A stretch of 64,000 nucleotides of DNA from Hyphomonadaceae bacterium. Its GTDB lineage: Bacteria > Pseudomonadota > Alphaproteobacteria > Caulobacterales > Aquidulcibacteraceae. Shown in pieces: positions 1 to 7,799 of the stretch. Position numbers and translations under genes: made by a program. The notes beneath the pieces were generated by a model that was given only the letters and a program-made list of their open reading frames with translations, made no database searches and was not told the origin of the DNA. The stretch is from positions 310,001 to 374,000 of the forward strand of contig JAHBYF010000002.1 in assembly GCA_019636095.1 (NCBI GenBank), written 5' to 3'. The first letter of the stretch is position 1, and the number at the start of each line of letters is the position of its first letter.

Positions 1-818
1 ACATTGACCTGCACATCATTGGCGCCGTGCAAGCGTTTGAAACGCTGATCCACGAGTACGCGGAGAATTTTTGACTGGGTCTCAAGCGGCATGTCGCCGA
101 CTTCGTCCAGAAAGAGCGTGCCCATGTGAGCCTGCTCGAAGACGCCGATCTTTTTCGGTCGCCCGTCCGCACCCTCTTCGCCGAAGATCTCGGTCTCCAT
201 GCGGTCAGGCGCGATAGAGGCTGCGTTGATGGCGACGAACGGACCGCCCGAACGTGGGCTGCGTTCATGGAGGAGCCGCGCCACCAGTTCCTTGCCGGCG
301 CCCGCCGGCCCCGTGATTAGGACACGAGAGTTCGTTTGGGCAACGCGATCAATCGATGCGCGAAGCGCGACCATCACCGCCGACGAACCGATGAGACTGT
401 CGCTCGCCGCCGACTTGGCTTTGAGCTCGGAATTTTCCCGCTTCAGCCGCGTGGTTTCCAACGCTCGCGAGACCACGTGCAATAGACGATCCGCTGTGAA
501 GGGCTTTTCGACGAAATCGTAGGCGCCCTTGCGGATCGCCGCCACCGCGGTTTCGATTGTGCCGTGACCGGAGATGACGACGACCGGCACATCGGCGTCG
601 ATCTCTTTGAAGTTTTGAAGGAGATCCAAACCATCCATGCGGCTGCCTTGCAGCCAGATGTCGAGCACGATCAAAGAAGGCCGACGCTTGCCGAAGGCAT
701 TCAGCGCCTCGTCACTGTCCCGCGCGGTGCGTACGTGGTGACCATCGTCTTCCAGGATGCCGGAAACGAGGTCGCGGATGTCTGCTTCGTCGTCGACTAC
801 GAGGATGTCTTGCGTCAT
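1..818 (-). CDS. ntrX: NtrX response regulator (partial, C-terminus outside window)
   Basis: Response regulator partner of NtrY, controlling nitrogen and redox-related genes in alphaproteobacteria. The first 272 residues lie in the window. They show a receiver domain with Asp9-Asp10 and phospho-acceptor Asp53, then an AAA+ domain with Walker A GPAGAGKE and Walker B GTLFLDEVGD. The GAFTGA loop that contacts sigma54 is absent: the sequence runs from EIFGEEG through a lysine/arginine-rich stretch straight to GVFEQA. The C-terminal DNA-binding domain is beyond position 1. The start ATG shares one base with the ntrY stop (TGATG), so the two are probably translationally coupled. Identity as NtrX rather than NtrC rests on the position after ntrY and the degenerate sigma54 loop. 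Confidence 0.95.
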   Translation of the reverse strand, partial: MTQDILVVDDEADIRDLVSGILEDDGHHVRTARDSDEALNAFGKRRPSLIVLDIWLQGSRMDGLDLLQNFKEIDADVPVVVISGHGTIETAVAAIRKGAYDFVEKPFTADRLLHVVSRALETTRLKRENSELKAKSAASDSLIGSSAVMVALRASIDRVAQTNSRVLITGPAGAGKELVARLLHERSPRSGGPFVAINAASIAPDRMETEIFGEEGADGRPKKIGVFEQAHMGTLFLDEVGDMPLETQSKILRVLVDQRFKRLHGANDVQVN

Positions 819-3085
819 CAGATGGCTCCTGCGCCGTGTTCTGCAGCGGGGTCGATCGCGTCTTCGCCGCGTTTGGGGAGAACAAAACGAACGACCGCCC
901 CAGGTGCGCTACCTGGTGCGTCGTCCAACTCAATTAGCCCCCCATGGTCCTCAATCACGCGCGCAACGATGGCGAGGCCGAGCCCCGCACCCCTTGTGCG
1001 TGTCGTGACGTACGGTTCGATCAGGCGATGGCGATCTTTCTCCGGAAAACCCAGCCCGTTGTCGATTACTTCGAACTGCACGCCGAAATCCAAATCGCGG
1101 AGCCGCAGCGTGACGAAGCCATCCTTGGGCTCGCCGTCGCGCTCGCGTCGAGCCTGCACGCTTTCGCTGGCATTCTTTATGAGATTTAGCAGCGATTGGC
1201 CGATCAGGCGTTCGTCGCTGATGAGAGCAATCGGCTGATCGGCGCCTTCAACTTCGATCCGAACGTCCGGGAAGACCAAACGTTGCGCGAACACCGTGGA
1301 GCGCGCGACTTCGCTGATGTCGGCATACGCCATTCGTGGCGCAGGCATGCGAGCGAACGAGGAAAACTCGTCGACCATGCGCCCAATGTCGGCAACCTGC
1401 CGCAGGATCGTGTCGGTGCACTTCGCGAACGTGTCGGGATCGGAGGTGATTTCAGTCGAGTATTTTTTCCGCAGGCGCTCGGCCGAAAGCTGAATGGGCG
1501 TCAGCGGATTTTTGATCTCGTGGGCGATGCGGCGCGCGACATCCTTCCACGCCTCTTGGCGCTGGGCGGAGATGAGCGTCGTCATGTCGTCGAAGGTGAG
1601 CACGAGGCCGCCATCGGCCTCGGGGCTCATGCGCACGCTGAGGTTCACCGACCCGCCCTCGCGCATCAGATCGACGCGCTGCGGCGGCGCCTGACTTGTG
1701 CGCGGTTGGTTCAGCAATTCAGCGAATTCAGGCGCAAGGTCGATCAAGCGCCGGCCAATGAGGTCGCCGCTGTCTAAGCCAAGCAGGTGAACGGCGGAAC
1801 GATTGAGCGCGCTTATGCGCCCATTGGCGTCGAGGCCGACTACGCCGGCGCTGACGCCGCCAAGTACGGCCTCGATGAACGAGCGTCTGTTATCGGCGTC
1901 TTCTTGCGCCGTCACCAGGTCGCGGCGCTGTGTTTCAAGTTGCGCCGTCATGCGGTTGAAGGCGCTCGCTAGCGCATCGACTTCGTCGCGCTCTTCACCG
2001 ACCGAGACGCGCGCCTTCAGGTCGCCCGAGGCGACCCTGCGCGCAGCGCCCACCAAGCGCCCAATAGGTTCCGCGACGCGGGTGGCGCTGGTGAGACCAA
2101 CCCAACCGGCGCCGAGAAGGAGCAAGAGCGCCGTTGCAAGGTAAGCCATGCCAAGCAGGCCTCGCAGTGAATTTTGCTGACTGCGCGCCTCGCGATACTC
2201 TGTCACCGACGTTTCGAATTGCCGGAGCTGCGCCACGAGACCGGCTTCAATGCGCTTAGACACAAAAACGTAAGCGTTGTTGTAGGCAGACAGACGATAA
2301 AGCGCGAGCAAACGGTCGTTGTCCTGATCGAAACGCACCGAAACTTGGCTTTGATCCGCTGCTGCGAAAGCTTCAGGTGATGGCGCGTGGTACGGCACCG
2401 CGTCGTCGACTAGGGAGCCGCCTGCGATGACGCCGCCGTTGCGGTCGATAACGTAAACCGACGAAAGATCGCGGCGCTCGCCCTGCAACTGCAGAAATGC
2501 GGCATAGCGCGACGGGTCTGTCGCTATGAACGGCCGCGCGACGTTGAGGTCTTCCGCCATCGCTTCGACGTCGCCACCGAGACCGCCAGAGGCGAGATTT
2601 ACATATGCGCGCCCAACGTCGGCAGCGTTCTCAATCGTGTTGACGACGCGTTGGCTGAACCAACGCTCCATGCCTTGTGTGAACGTTACGCCCAAGAACA
2701 CGGCGACGATAATCGCTGGCGCGAGCGCCGCGAGGCTGAAGAGAGTCACAAAGCGCAGGTGGAGGCGCGCACCAGTGGCAGCGGCGCGCCAAGCGCGCGC
2801 AACGCGCAAGATGCGGTGCACGAGGATGCCGCCAAGACCAGCTGAGATAACGAGGCTCGCGATCAGCAGCGCGCGGATCAGGCCGTTGTTCTCTCCGGTT
2901 AGCCCATCCCCCATCAGAAGCGTGATGGTCGCGATTGCAGTGAGAAGACCCGAGGCTGCCAACCCCACCATGAAGGTCAGCGCGCTGCGGCTCTGCGGTT
3001 GGTCTGAGAGCACGGCCACATCCGCCGGCTCGTCTGCTGAGATTTCTGCCATGGCCGGGGGCACCATGTTGCTAATTCGCAACAT
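818..3085 (-). CDS. ntrY: NtrY sensor histidine kinase
   Basis: Inner-membrane sensor kinase that phosphorylates NtrX. Three hydrophobic segments lie at about residues 35-60, 67-92 and 110-137, followed by a periplasmic domain of about 170 residues and a fourth segment near 308-330. HAMP, PAS, HisKA (RRIAHEIKNPLTP, His near 520) and HATPase domains (ending with GAGLGLAIV) follow. At 755 residues it has normal NtrY length. The start is uncertain: the ATG at 3085 lies inside an 11-bp inverted repeat, and in-frame ATGs at 3067 and 3052 (MAEISADEP) could be used instead; none has a strong Shine-Dalgarno. The gene lies 26 bases after ntrC and overlaps ntrX by one base. Confidence 0.95.
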   Translation of the reverse strand: MLRISNMVPPAMAEISADEPADVAVLSDQPQSRSALTFMVGLAASGLLTAIATITLLMGDGLTGENNGLIRALLIASLVISAGLGGILVHRILRVARAWRAAATGARLHLRFVTLFSLAALAPAIIVAVFLGVTFTQGMERWFSQRVVNTIENAADVGRAYVNLASGGLGGDVEAMAEDLNVARPFIATDPSRYAAFLQLQGERRDLSSVYVIDRNGGVIAGGSLVDDAVPYHAPSPEAFAAADQSQVSVRFDQDNDRLLALYRLSAYNNAYVFVSKRIEAGLVAQLRQFETSVTEYREARSQQNSLRGLLGMAYLATALLLLLGAGWVGLTSATRVAEPIGRLVGAARRVASGDLKARVSVGEERDEVDALASAFNRMTAQLETQRRDLVTAQEDADNRRSFIEAVLGGVSAGVVGLDANGRISALNRSAVHLLGLDSGDLIGRRLIDLAPEFAELLNQPRTSQAPPQRVDLMREGGSVNLSVRMSPEADGGLVLTFDDMTTLISAQRQEAWKDVARRIAHEIKNPLTPIQLSAERLRKKYSTEITSDPDTFAKCTDTILRQVADIGRMVDEFSSFARMPAPRMAYADISEVARSTVFAQRLVFPDVRIEVEGADQPIALISDERLIGQSLLNLIKNASESVQARRERDGEPKDGFVTLRLRDLDFGVQFEVIDNGLGFPEKDRHRLIEPYVTTRTRGAGLGLAIVARVIEDHGGLIELDDAPGSAPGAVVRFVLPKRGEDAIDPAAEHGAGAI

Positions 3086-3089
3086 GGTG
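3062..3089. repeat. 11-bp perfect inverted repeat at the ntrC/ntrY junction
   Basis: CACCATGTTGC, a six-base spacer (TAATTC), then GCAACATGGTG. The arms match perfectly. The element covers the first possible ntrY start codons and lies just after the ntrC stop. No T-tract follows on the minus strand, so it is not a typical intrinsic terminator. It may be a regulator-binding palindrome or an mRNA hairpin that separates ntrBC expression from ntrYX. Confidence 0.7.
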
Positions 3090-3111
3090 TTGAACCAATA
3101 TCACGGTCAGG

Positions 3112-4491
3112 TCAATCGTTTCGGCCAGTTGCCAGGCCCAAGGCCTGTATTTTCTTCCGGAGGGTGTTCCGGTTGATCCCCAAGATGGCCGCGGCCTTGA
3201 TCTGGTTGCCGCGCGTAGCCTGCAGCGACTGGGTTATCAGTGGGCGTTCCACCTCGGCTAAGAGCCGATCATAGAGGCCCGCGACGGGGAAGCCAGGGCT
3301 CGCAGCAGCAAACTCCCCTTCCACCCGGCGGGTGACCGCAGTCTCGAAGCCATCGGTTGTCTCTTCCGGCAAGACGTTATTGTCGGCATGTCCGAGTTCA
3401 CGCGCAATTTCGCGTGCGGTGATTACGGTCGCGGGGCTGAGCGCCGTTGCGCGGCGAAGCAGGTTTTCGAGTTCGCGGAGATTACCGGGAAAGCTGTGCG
3501 CCTTGAGACGCTCGATGGCTGCGTTATCGATCGACTTGTCAGGCAAGCCTTCGCGCTTAGCACGCACGAGGAACGCGCGCGCAAGATCGCCGATATCCTC
3601 CAAACGTTCTCGCAGCGGTGGCATGCGGATGACGACCACGTTTAGCCGGTAGAATAAGTCCTGTCTGAAGCCGCCTTGCCGCGTCAGATGCGCTAGGCTG
3701 CGTTGCGAAGAAACAATCAAACGTGCGTCGGGGCGGTCGCCAGGCTCTTCCGCGTGCAGCAGCCCTGCCAACCGCGTCTGCGAATCCTGTGGGAGTTCGT
3801 CGATGTCTTCAAGAAATAGAGTGCCGCCTTGGGCCTGAGCAAATTTTCCCTGCGGCCCAAACAATTCACGTTCCAATTGCAGGGATTGTGCGCCCGCTAG
3901 GCTCATCGCGACAAAGGGGCCAGTCGAGCGGCGACCGTGATCGTGGATCGCACGCGCCACGCGCTCCTTACCGGTCCCGCTCTCACCTTCGATCAAAACA
4001 GTCAGATCGGTGCCCGCGACACGCGCCATGACGCGGTAGACGTCTTGCATCGGGGCCGACCGACCGATCAATGGCAAGCGTTCTTCTTTCTCGGCCTTCG
4101 AGGCTTGCGCGCGCGTCTTCGCGTCTGGCCCGCCAACCAAAGCGCGCTTCACTGCCGCCATCAGATCATCGAGATCGAACGGCTTCGGCATGTAGTCGAA
4201 CGCGCCGGCGCCAGCGGCGCTCAGCGCCGTGCTCACAGTGCTTTGAGCGCTCATTACGATCACTGGTAGGTGTGGGCGAGCCATGCGCATGGCTGGAAGC
4301 GCATCAAACACGCAATCGTCACCCATATAGACGTCGCTTAGAACCAGATCGCCTTCGCCGTCACGCACCCATTTGGAGAGTGTCGCGACATTGCCAGTTG
4401 CGCGCACGTCGTAGCCTTCTTTTCCCAAGGCCTGCGACAGCACCAGCCGCAGCGAGTTGTCGTCTTCAGCAAGAAGGATGCGCGTGCTCAT
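3112..4491 (-). CDS. ntrC: NtrC nitrogen response regulator (GAFTGA-less)
   Basis: Response regulator of the NtrBC pair, governing the response to nitrogen limitation. The receiver has acidic residues at 10-11, phospho-acceptor Asp53 and Lys103. The AAA+ domain has Walker A GESGTGKE (169-176) and a Walker B region GTLFLEDI (223-230). A Fis-type HTH ends the protein (about 420-459, with GINRNTLRKKI). The sigma54-contact loop is deleted: ELFGPQGKFAQAQGGTLFL lacks GAFTGA and the roughly ten residues around it. Length is 459, slightly short for NtrC. The start overlaps the ntrB stop by four bases (ATGA). A GAFTGA-less NtrC that acts with sigma70 polymerase is known in Rhodobacter capsulatus; the same here is inference. 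Confidence 0.95.
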   Translation of the reverse strand: MSTRILLAEDDNSLRLVLSQALGKEGYDVRATGNVATLSKWVRDGEGDLVLSDVYMGDDCVFDALPAMRMARPHLPVIVMSAQSTVSTALSAAGAGAFDYMPKPFDLDDLMAAVKRALVGGPDAKTRAQASKAEKEERLPLIGRSAPMQDVYRVMARVAGTDLTVLIEGESGTGKERVARAIHDHGRRSTGPFVAMSLAGAQSLQLERELFGPQGKFAQAQGGTLFLEDIDELPQDSQTRLAGLLHAEEPGDRPDARLIVSSQRSLAHLTRQGGFRQDLFYRLNVVVIRMPPLRERLEDIGDLARAFLVRAKREGLPDKSIDNAAIERLKAHSFPGNLRELENLLRRATALSPATVITAREIARELGHADNNVLPEETTDGFETAVTRRVEGEFAAASPGFPVAGLYDRLLAEVERPLITQSLQATRGNQIKAAAILGINRNTLRKKIQALGLATGRND

Positions 4492-5570
4492 GTGGTTTCA
4501 TCCGGATCAATAGGGAGGAGAATCTTGAATGCCGTTCGACCGGTTTGGCTTTCGACTTCGATACGGCCGTCGTGCCGAGCAATAATGTCGGCAGCGACGG
4601 TGAGGCCGAGGCCCATGCCATCGCGCTTGGTGGTGGCGAATGCTTCGAACAAACGATCAGCAACATCAGGATGTAGGCCCGGACCGTTGTCGACGATCTG
4701 TACTTCGAGCTGAGCGCGCGCCGCGCCGCTGGCCGCGGAGCGAAACTTCACGCCGGAGCGATACGAGGTCGAGATCGCGATCTCACCATCCGGTTGATCA
4801 GCCACTGCCTCCGCTGCGTTTTTTGTAATGTTGAGCAGCGCTTGAATCAGTTGATCCAGGTCACCGCGGACTTGCGGCAAACTCGGGTCATAGCGCTCGC
4901 GGATCATCACCTCCGGAGCGCTTGAACCGATGAGCTTGCGCACCCGCTCGAGCGCTTCGTGAATATTGAACCGGTCAAAGCGCGGGGCTTCGACCGCGCC
5001 GAGCGGATCAATACGATCGGTGAGACGGCGGACGCGGTCGACTTCGTCGACGATCAGCTTCGCTAACGCTGCCGAGTCCGGATCATCGGCCCTGGAGATC
5101 AATTGTGCGGCGGCTCGGATACCGGCGAGCGGATTGCGAACCTCGTGCGCCAAAGTGCGCGCCGCGGAACTCGCGGCGGCTGCCGGCGCTGCGCGCGCGC
5201 GAGGCGGTCGCGTCAGAACAAGTGCGATGTAATCATTCTCCCCCACCGGAGCGGCGGCGACGCTTGCGTGCCCGAGGGCAAAGCCGGGACCGACCAACGC
5301 AACATCCGCCTCCGCCACGCCGCTCGCCCCAGCGAGCGCGCGGCGGGCCAAAGCGATGATCGGGGCATCGATGCCGAAAACTTCGTCCAATCGCCGTCCG
5401 AGCAATCCGCGCCCGACGCCCGCGAGTAGCTCAGCTGCAGCTGCGTTCACAAAGCGAATGCGCTCGCCCGCGTCGATGCCCAACACTGGCGCCGGTAACC
5501 CTTCAAGCCACCGTTCCGCGTCGGGGGCCAAGGAGCGCTGAGGCAGCGGGCGGACGACCCGATCGCTCAT
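4488..5570 (-). CDS. ntrB: NtrB nitrogen-sensing histidine kinase
   Basis: Cytoplasmic sensor kinase/phosphatase for NtrC, normally controlled by PII proteins. It has no membrane segment. An N-terminal PAS domain (about 25-120) is followed by the HisKA box TLAHEVRNPLAGI with His142 and an HATPase domain with NITKNAAEAV (N box), VDNGPGLHPD (G1) and GMGLGLTVA (G2). At 360 residues it has the usual NtrB length. Four-base ATGA overlaps with dusB upstream and ntrC downstream indicate a coupled dusB-ntrB-ntrC operon, the classical nifR3-ntrB-ntrC arrangement of alphaproteobacteria. Confidence 0.96.
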   Translation of the reverse strand: MSDRVVRPLPQRSLAPDAERWLEGLPAPVLGIDAGERIRFVNAAAAELLAGVGRGLLGRRLDEVFGIDAPIIALARRALAGASGVAEADVALVGPGFALGHASVAAAPVGENDYIALVLTRPPRARAAPAAAASSAARTLAHEVRNPLAGIRAAAQLISRADDPDSAALAKLIVDEVDRVRRLTDRIDPLGAVEAPRFDRFNIHEALERVRKLIGSSAPEVMIRERYDPSLPQVRGDLDQLIQALLNITKNAAEAVADQPDGEIAISTSYRSGVKFRSAASGAARAQLEVQIVDNGPGLHPDVADRLFEAFATTKRDGMGLGLTVAADIIARHDGRIEVESQTGRTAFKILLPIDPDETT

Positions 5571-6550
5571 GCCGCGGCCCGATCTAACCCGCCGTCAAAA
5601 AGCCTGATCAGCGCTTCCCGAACGCGATTGGGCTCTTCCAATATACAAATCTCTTTGCGGATTTCGCGGGCGTCGGAGCCAAACTCCGCGTCAATCATCC
5701 AGGCAATGTGCTTGCGCGCCACACGGATGCCAAGTGCGCCATCGTAGAGATTGAGCGTGTCGTCGTAGAGCGCCAATAGACTTTGCAGCAAACGCGCGCG
5801 TGGCGGCGGCGTGATCTCGCCCCCGTGTTTCAGCGCTCGTTCAATCGCTGCCGGCAACCAGGGTTTGCCTTGAGCCGCTCGGCCAACCATCACGCCGGCC
5901 GCGCCCGAGAGGTCGAGCGCGCGTCGCGCATTCGCCGCAGTGGCGATGTCGCCGTTTGCTATCACTGGGATACGGACAGCTTCCACAGTTGCCGCAATGG
6001 CCGACCAATCTGCTGTCCCCCGGAAGAATTGTTTTCGCGTGCGTCCATGAATTGTTAGCACGCGCACGCCCGCATCCTCAGCGTTCTTCGCGATCTCAGG
6101 CGCGTTTGGAGAGGCTTCGTCCCAACCCAAACGCATCTTCAGCGTCACGGGGAGCTTCGTGGCTTTCACGGTGGCCTCAACGAGTCGGATTGCGTGGGCG
6201 GGTTCGCGCATCAGTGCTGAACCACAAAGACCGCTCGTCACGCTCTTGGATGGACACCCCATGTTGATGTCGATCACATCGGCGCCAGCGGCTTCGGCTA
6301 GTCGCGCGCCCTCGGCCATCCATTTTGCGTCACGCCCCGCCAGTTGAATTACCAGCGGCGAGATCATGCCCGCGCCTGCGGCGCGCCGAACCATATCTAT
6401 CCGCGCCCGCGCGAGTTGATCGGACGCCACCATTTCAGAGACGCAGTATTGGCCGCCGAATGCCTTCACCTGGCGGCGAAACGGGATGTCTGTAACGCCC
6501 GCCATCGGAGCGAGCGAGACAAGAGGCGGTTTTTCGTTCAAATCGAACAC
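5567..6550 (-). CDS. dusB: tRNA-dihydrouridine synthase (DusB/NifR3 family)
   Basis: FMN-dependent enzyme that reduces specific uridines in the tRNA D-loop. The TIM barrel is recognisable from LAPMAGVTDIPFRR at the N-terminus, the catalytic-cysteine loop INMGCPSKSV, the NADPH/FMN-site segment TLKMRLGW, ILTIHGRTR-like VLTIHGRTRKQ, and PVIANGDI. At 327 residues it is typical. It is the first gene of the ntr operon, overlapping ntrB by four bases (ATGA), and is divergent from ispDF across about 100 bases that should hold both promoters. Confidence 0.96.
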   Translation of the reverse strand: MFDLNEKPPLVSLAPMAGVTDIPFRRQVKAFGGQYCVSEMVASDQLARARIDMVRRAAGAGMISPLVIQLAGRDAKWMAEGARLAEAAGADVIDINMGCPSKSVTSGLCGSALMREPAHAIRLVEATVKATKLPVTLKMRLGWDEASPNAPEIAKNAEDAGVRVLTIHGRTRKQFFRGTADWSAIAATVEAVRIPVIANGDIATAANARRALDLSGAAGVMVGRAAQGKPWLPAAIERALKHGGEITPPPRARLLQSLLALYDDTLNLYDGALGIRVARKHIAWMIDAEFGSDAREIRKEICILEEPNRVREALIRLFDGGLDRAAA

Positions 6551-6650
6551 TCAGCACCCCCGGTTCGGTCGGGAGCTTAGGGCGCCTAAAAAGCGGGCGC
6601 CAAGGGTTTTATGCTGCGATGCAACAATTAGAAGCCAGACGTCACCGGCT

Positions 6651-7799
6651 ATGAAGTTTGGTGCGATCATTGTGGCGGGTGGCCACGGCGTCCGCGCCGG
6701 TGGAGAAATACCGAAACAATACAGTTTGTTATGTGGACGACCGGTGATCCGCTGGTCGGCTGAAGCCTTCGCAGTTGCAGGCGCAGCGGAAATCGTCATC
6801 GCCTGTAGCCCAGATCACGCTGACCTATGCCGCAGCGCAACGGTTGACGTCTTGGGCGTCCGCTCGGTCAGCGGTGGCGCGACCCGCACCGCCTCAGTTC
6901 GCCAAGCCCTGGCCGCGTTGGGAGACGTGGATGCGGTTCTTGTCCACGATGCAGCACGTCCCGGGCTCAGTGTGAGTTTGGTTCATGCCTTGATCGCCGA
7001 GCTAGAGGCTGGCGCTGCGGCGGTTGCCCCTGCTCTGCCTGCGCCTGACACGCTTCGGCGCGCTGATGCGTCGGGCCGCATTCTGGAAGACGTGGCCCGC
7101 GAAGGCGTGATGCGCATGCAGACGCCGCAGGCATTTCACACGGAGGTGCTGCGCTCGGCCTACGCGGCGCTCGCGGTGGGCGCTTCGATGTCGGACGACA
7201 TCGCGGTAGTTCGCATGAATGGTGTCGACGCAAAGCTCATCAAGGGCGACGCGAAGCTAATGAAGCTCACCTACCCAGAGGATATGGCAATGCTCGAACG
7301 CATGCTCGGCGCTGAACGCATCATCTGTGTCGGTCAAGGCGTCGACGCGCACCGCTTCGGTGAAGGGTCGTTCGTGACGTTGTGCGGTGTGCAGATTCCG
7401 CACAGCAAGGGACTTGTCGGGCACTCAGATGCAGACGCTGGTTGGCACGCGCTGGTAGACGCCATTCTCGGCGCACTCGGTGAAGGCGATATCGGCGCGC
7501 ATTTCCCGCCGAGCGATCCGCAATGGAAAGGCGCCGACTCTGAACGTTTCCTCCGCCATGCGGTTGAACTCGCGGAGCGCGCCGGCGCACGCATCGTGCA
7601 CGTCGATGTCACCTTGCTCTGCGAGCGCCCAAAGATTGGGCCGTATCGCGACGCCATGCGCGCGCGCACGGCGGAGGTGCTGGGACTTCCGCTGGGACGC
7701 GTGAGCATCAAAGCTACGACCACCGAGCGCATGGGGTTTCTAGGTCGAGAAGAAGGCCTCGCAGCGCAGGCTACGGCGACGGTGGAGCGTTCGGCGTAG
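6651..7799 (+). CDS. ispDF: Bifunctional IspD/IspF (MEP cytidylyltransferase / cyclodiphosphate synthase)
   Basis: Catalyses two MEP-pathway steps: CTP-dependent formation of CDP-methylerythritol (IspD half) and cyclisation to MEcPP (IspF half). The IspD half (about 1-220) starts with FGAIIVAGGHGVRAGG and contains VLVHDAARPG. The IspF half (about 225-382) has GQGVDAHRFG with the metal-binding Asp and His, then GHSDADAGWHAL with a third metal ligand. The fusion is common in alphaproteobacteria. I chose ATG 6651 (382 residues) because homology starts at residue 3; the frame is open 55 codons further upstream without similarity. Its 3' end overlaps the convergent membrane gene by 29 bases. Confidence 0.96.
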   Translation: MKFGAIIVAGGHGVRAGGEIPKQYSLLCGRPVIRWSAEAFAVAGAAEIVIACSPDHADLCRSATVDVLGVRSVSGGATRTASVRQALAALGDVDAVLVHDAARPGLSVSLVHALIAELEAGAAAVAPALPAPDTLRRADASGRILEDVAREGVMRMQTPQAFHTEVLRSAYAALAVGASMSDDIAVVRMNGVDAKLIKGDAKLMKLTYPEDMAMLERMLGAERIICVGQGVDAHRFGEGSFVTLCGVQIPHSKGLVGHSDADAGWHALVDAILGALGEGDIGAHFPPSDPQWKGADSERFLRHAVELAERAGARIVHVDVTLLCERPKIGPYRDAMRARTAEVLGLPLGRVSIKATTTERMGFLGREEGLAAQATATVERSA

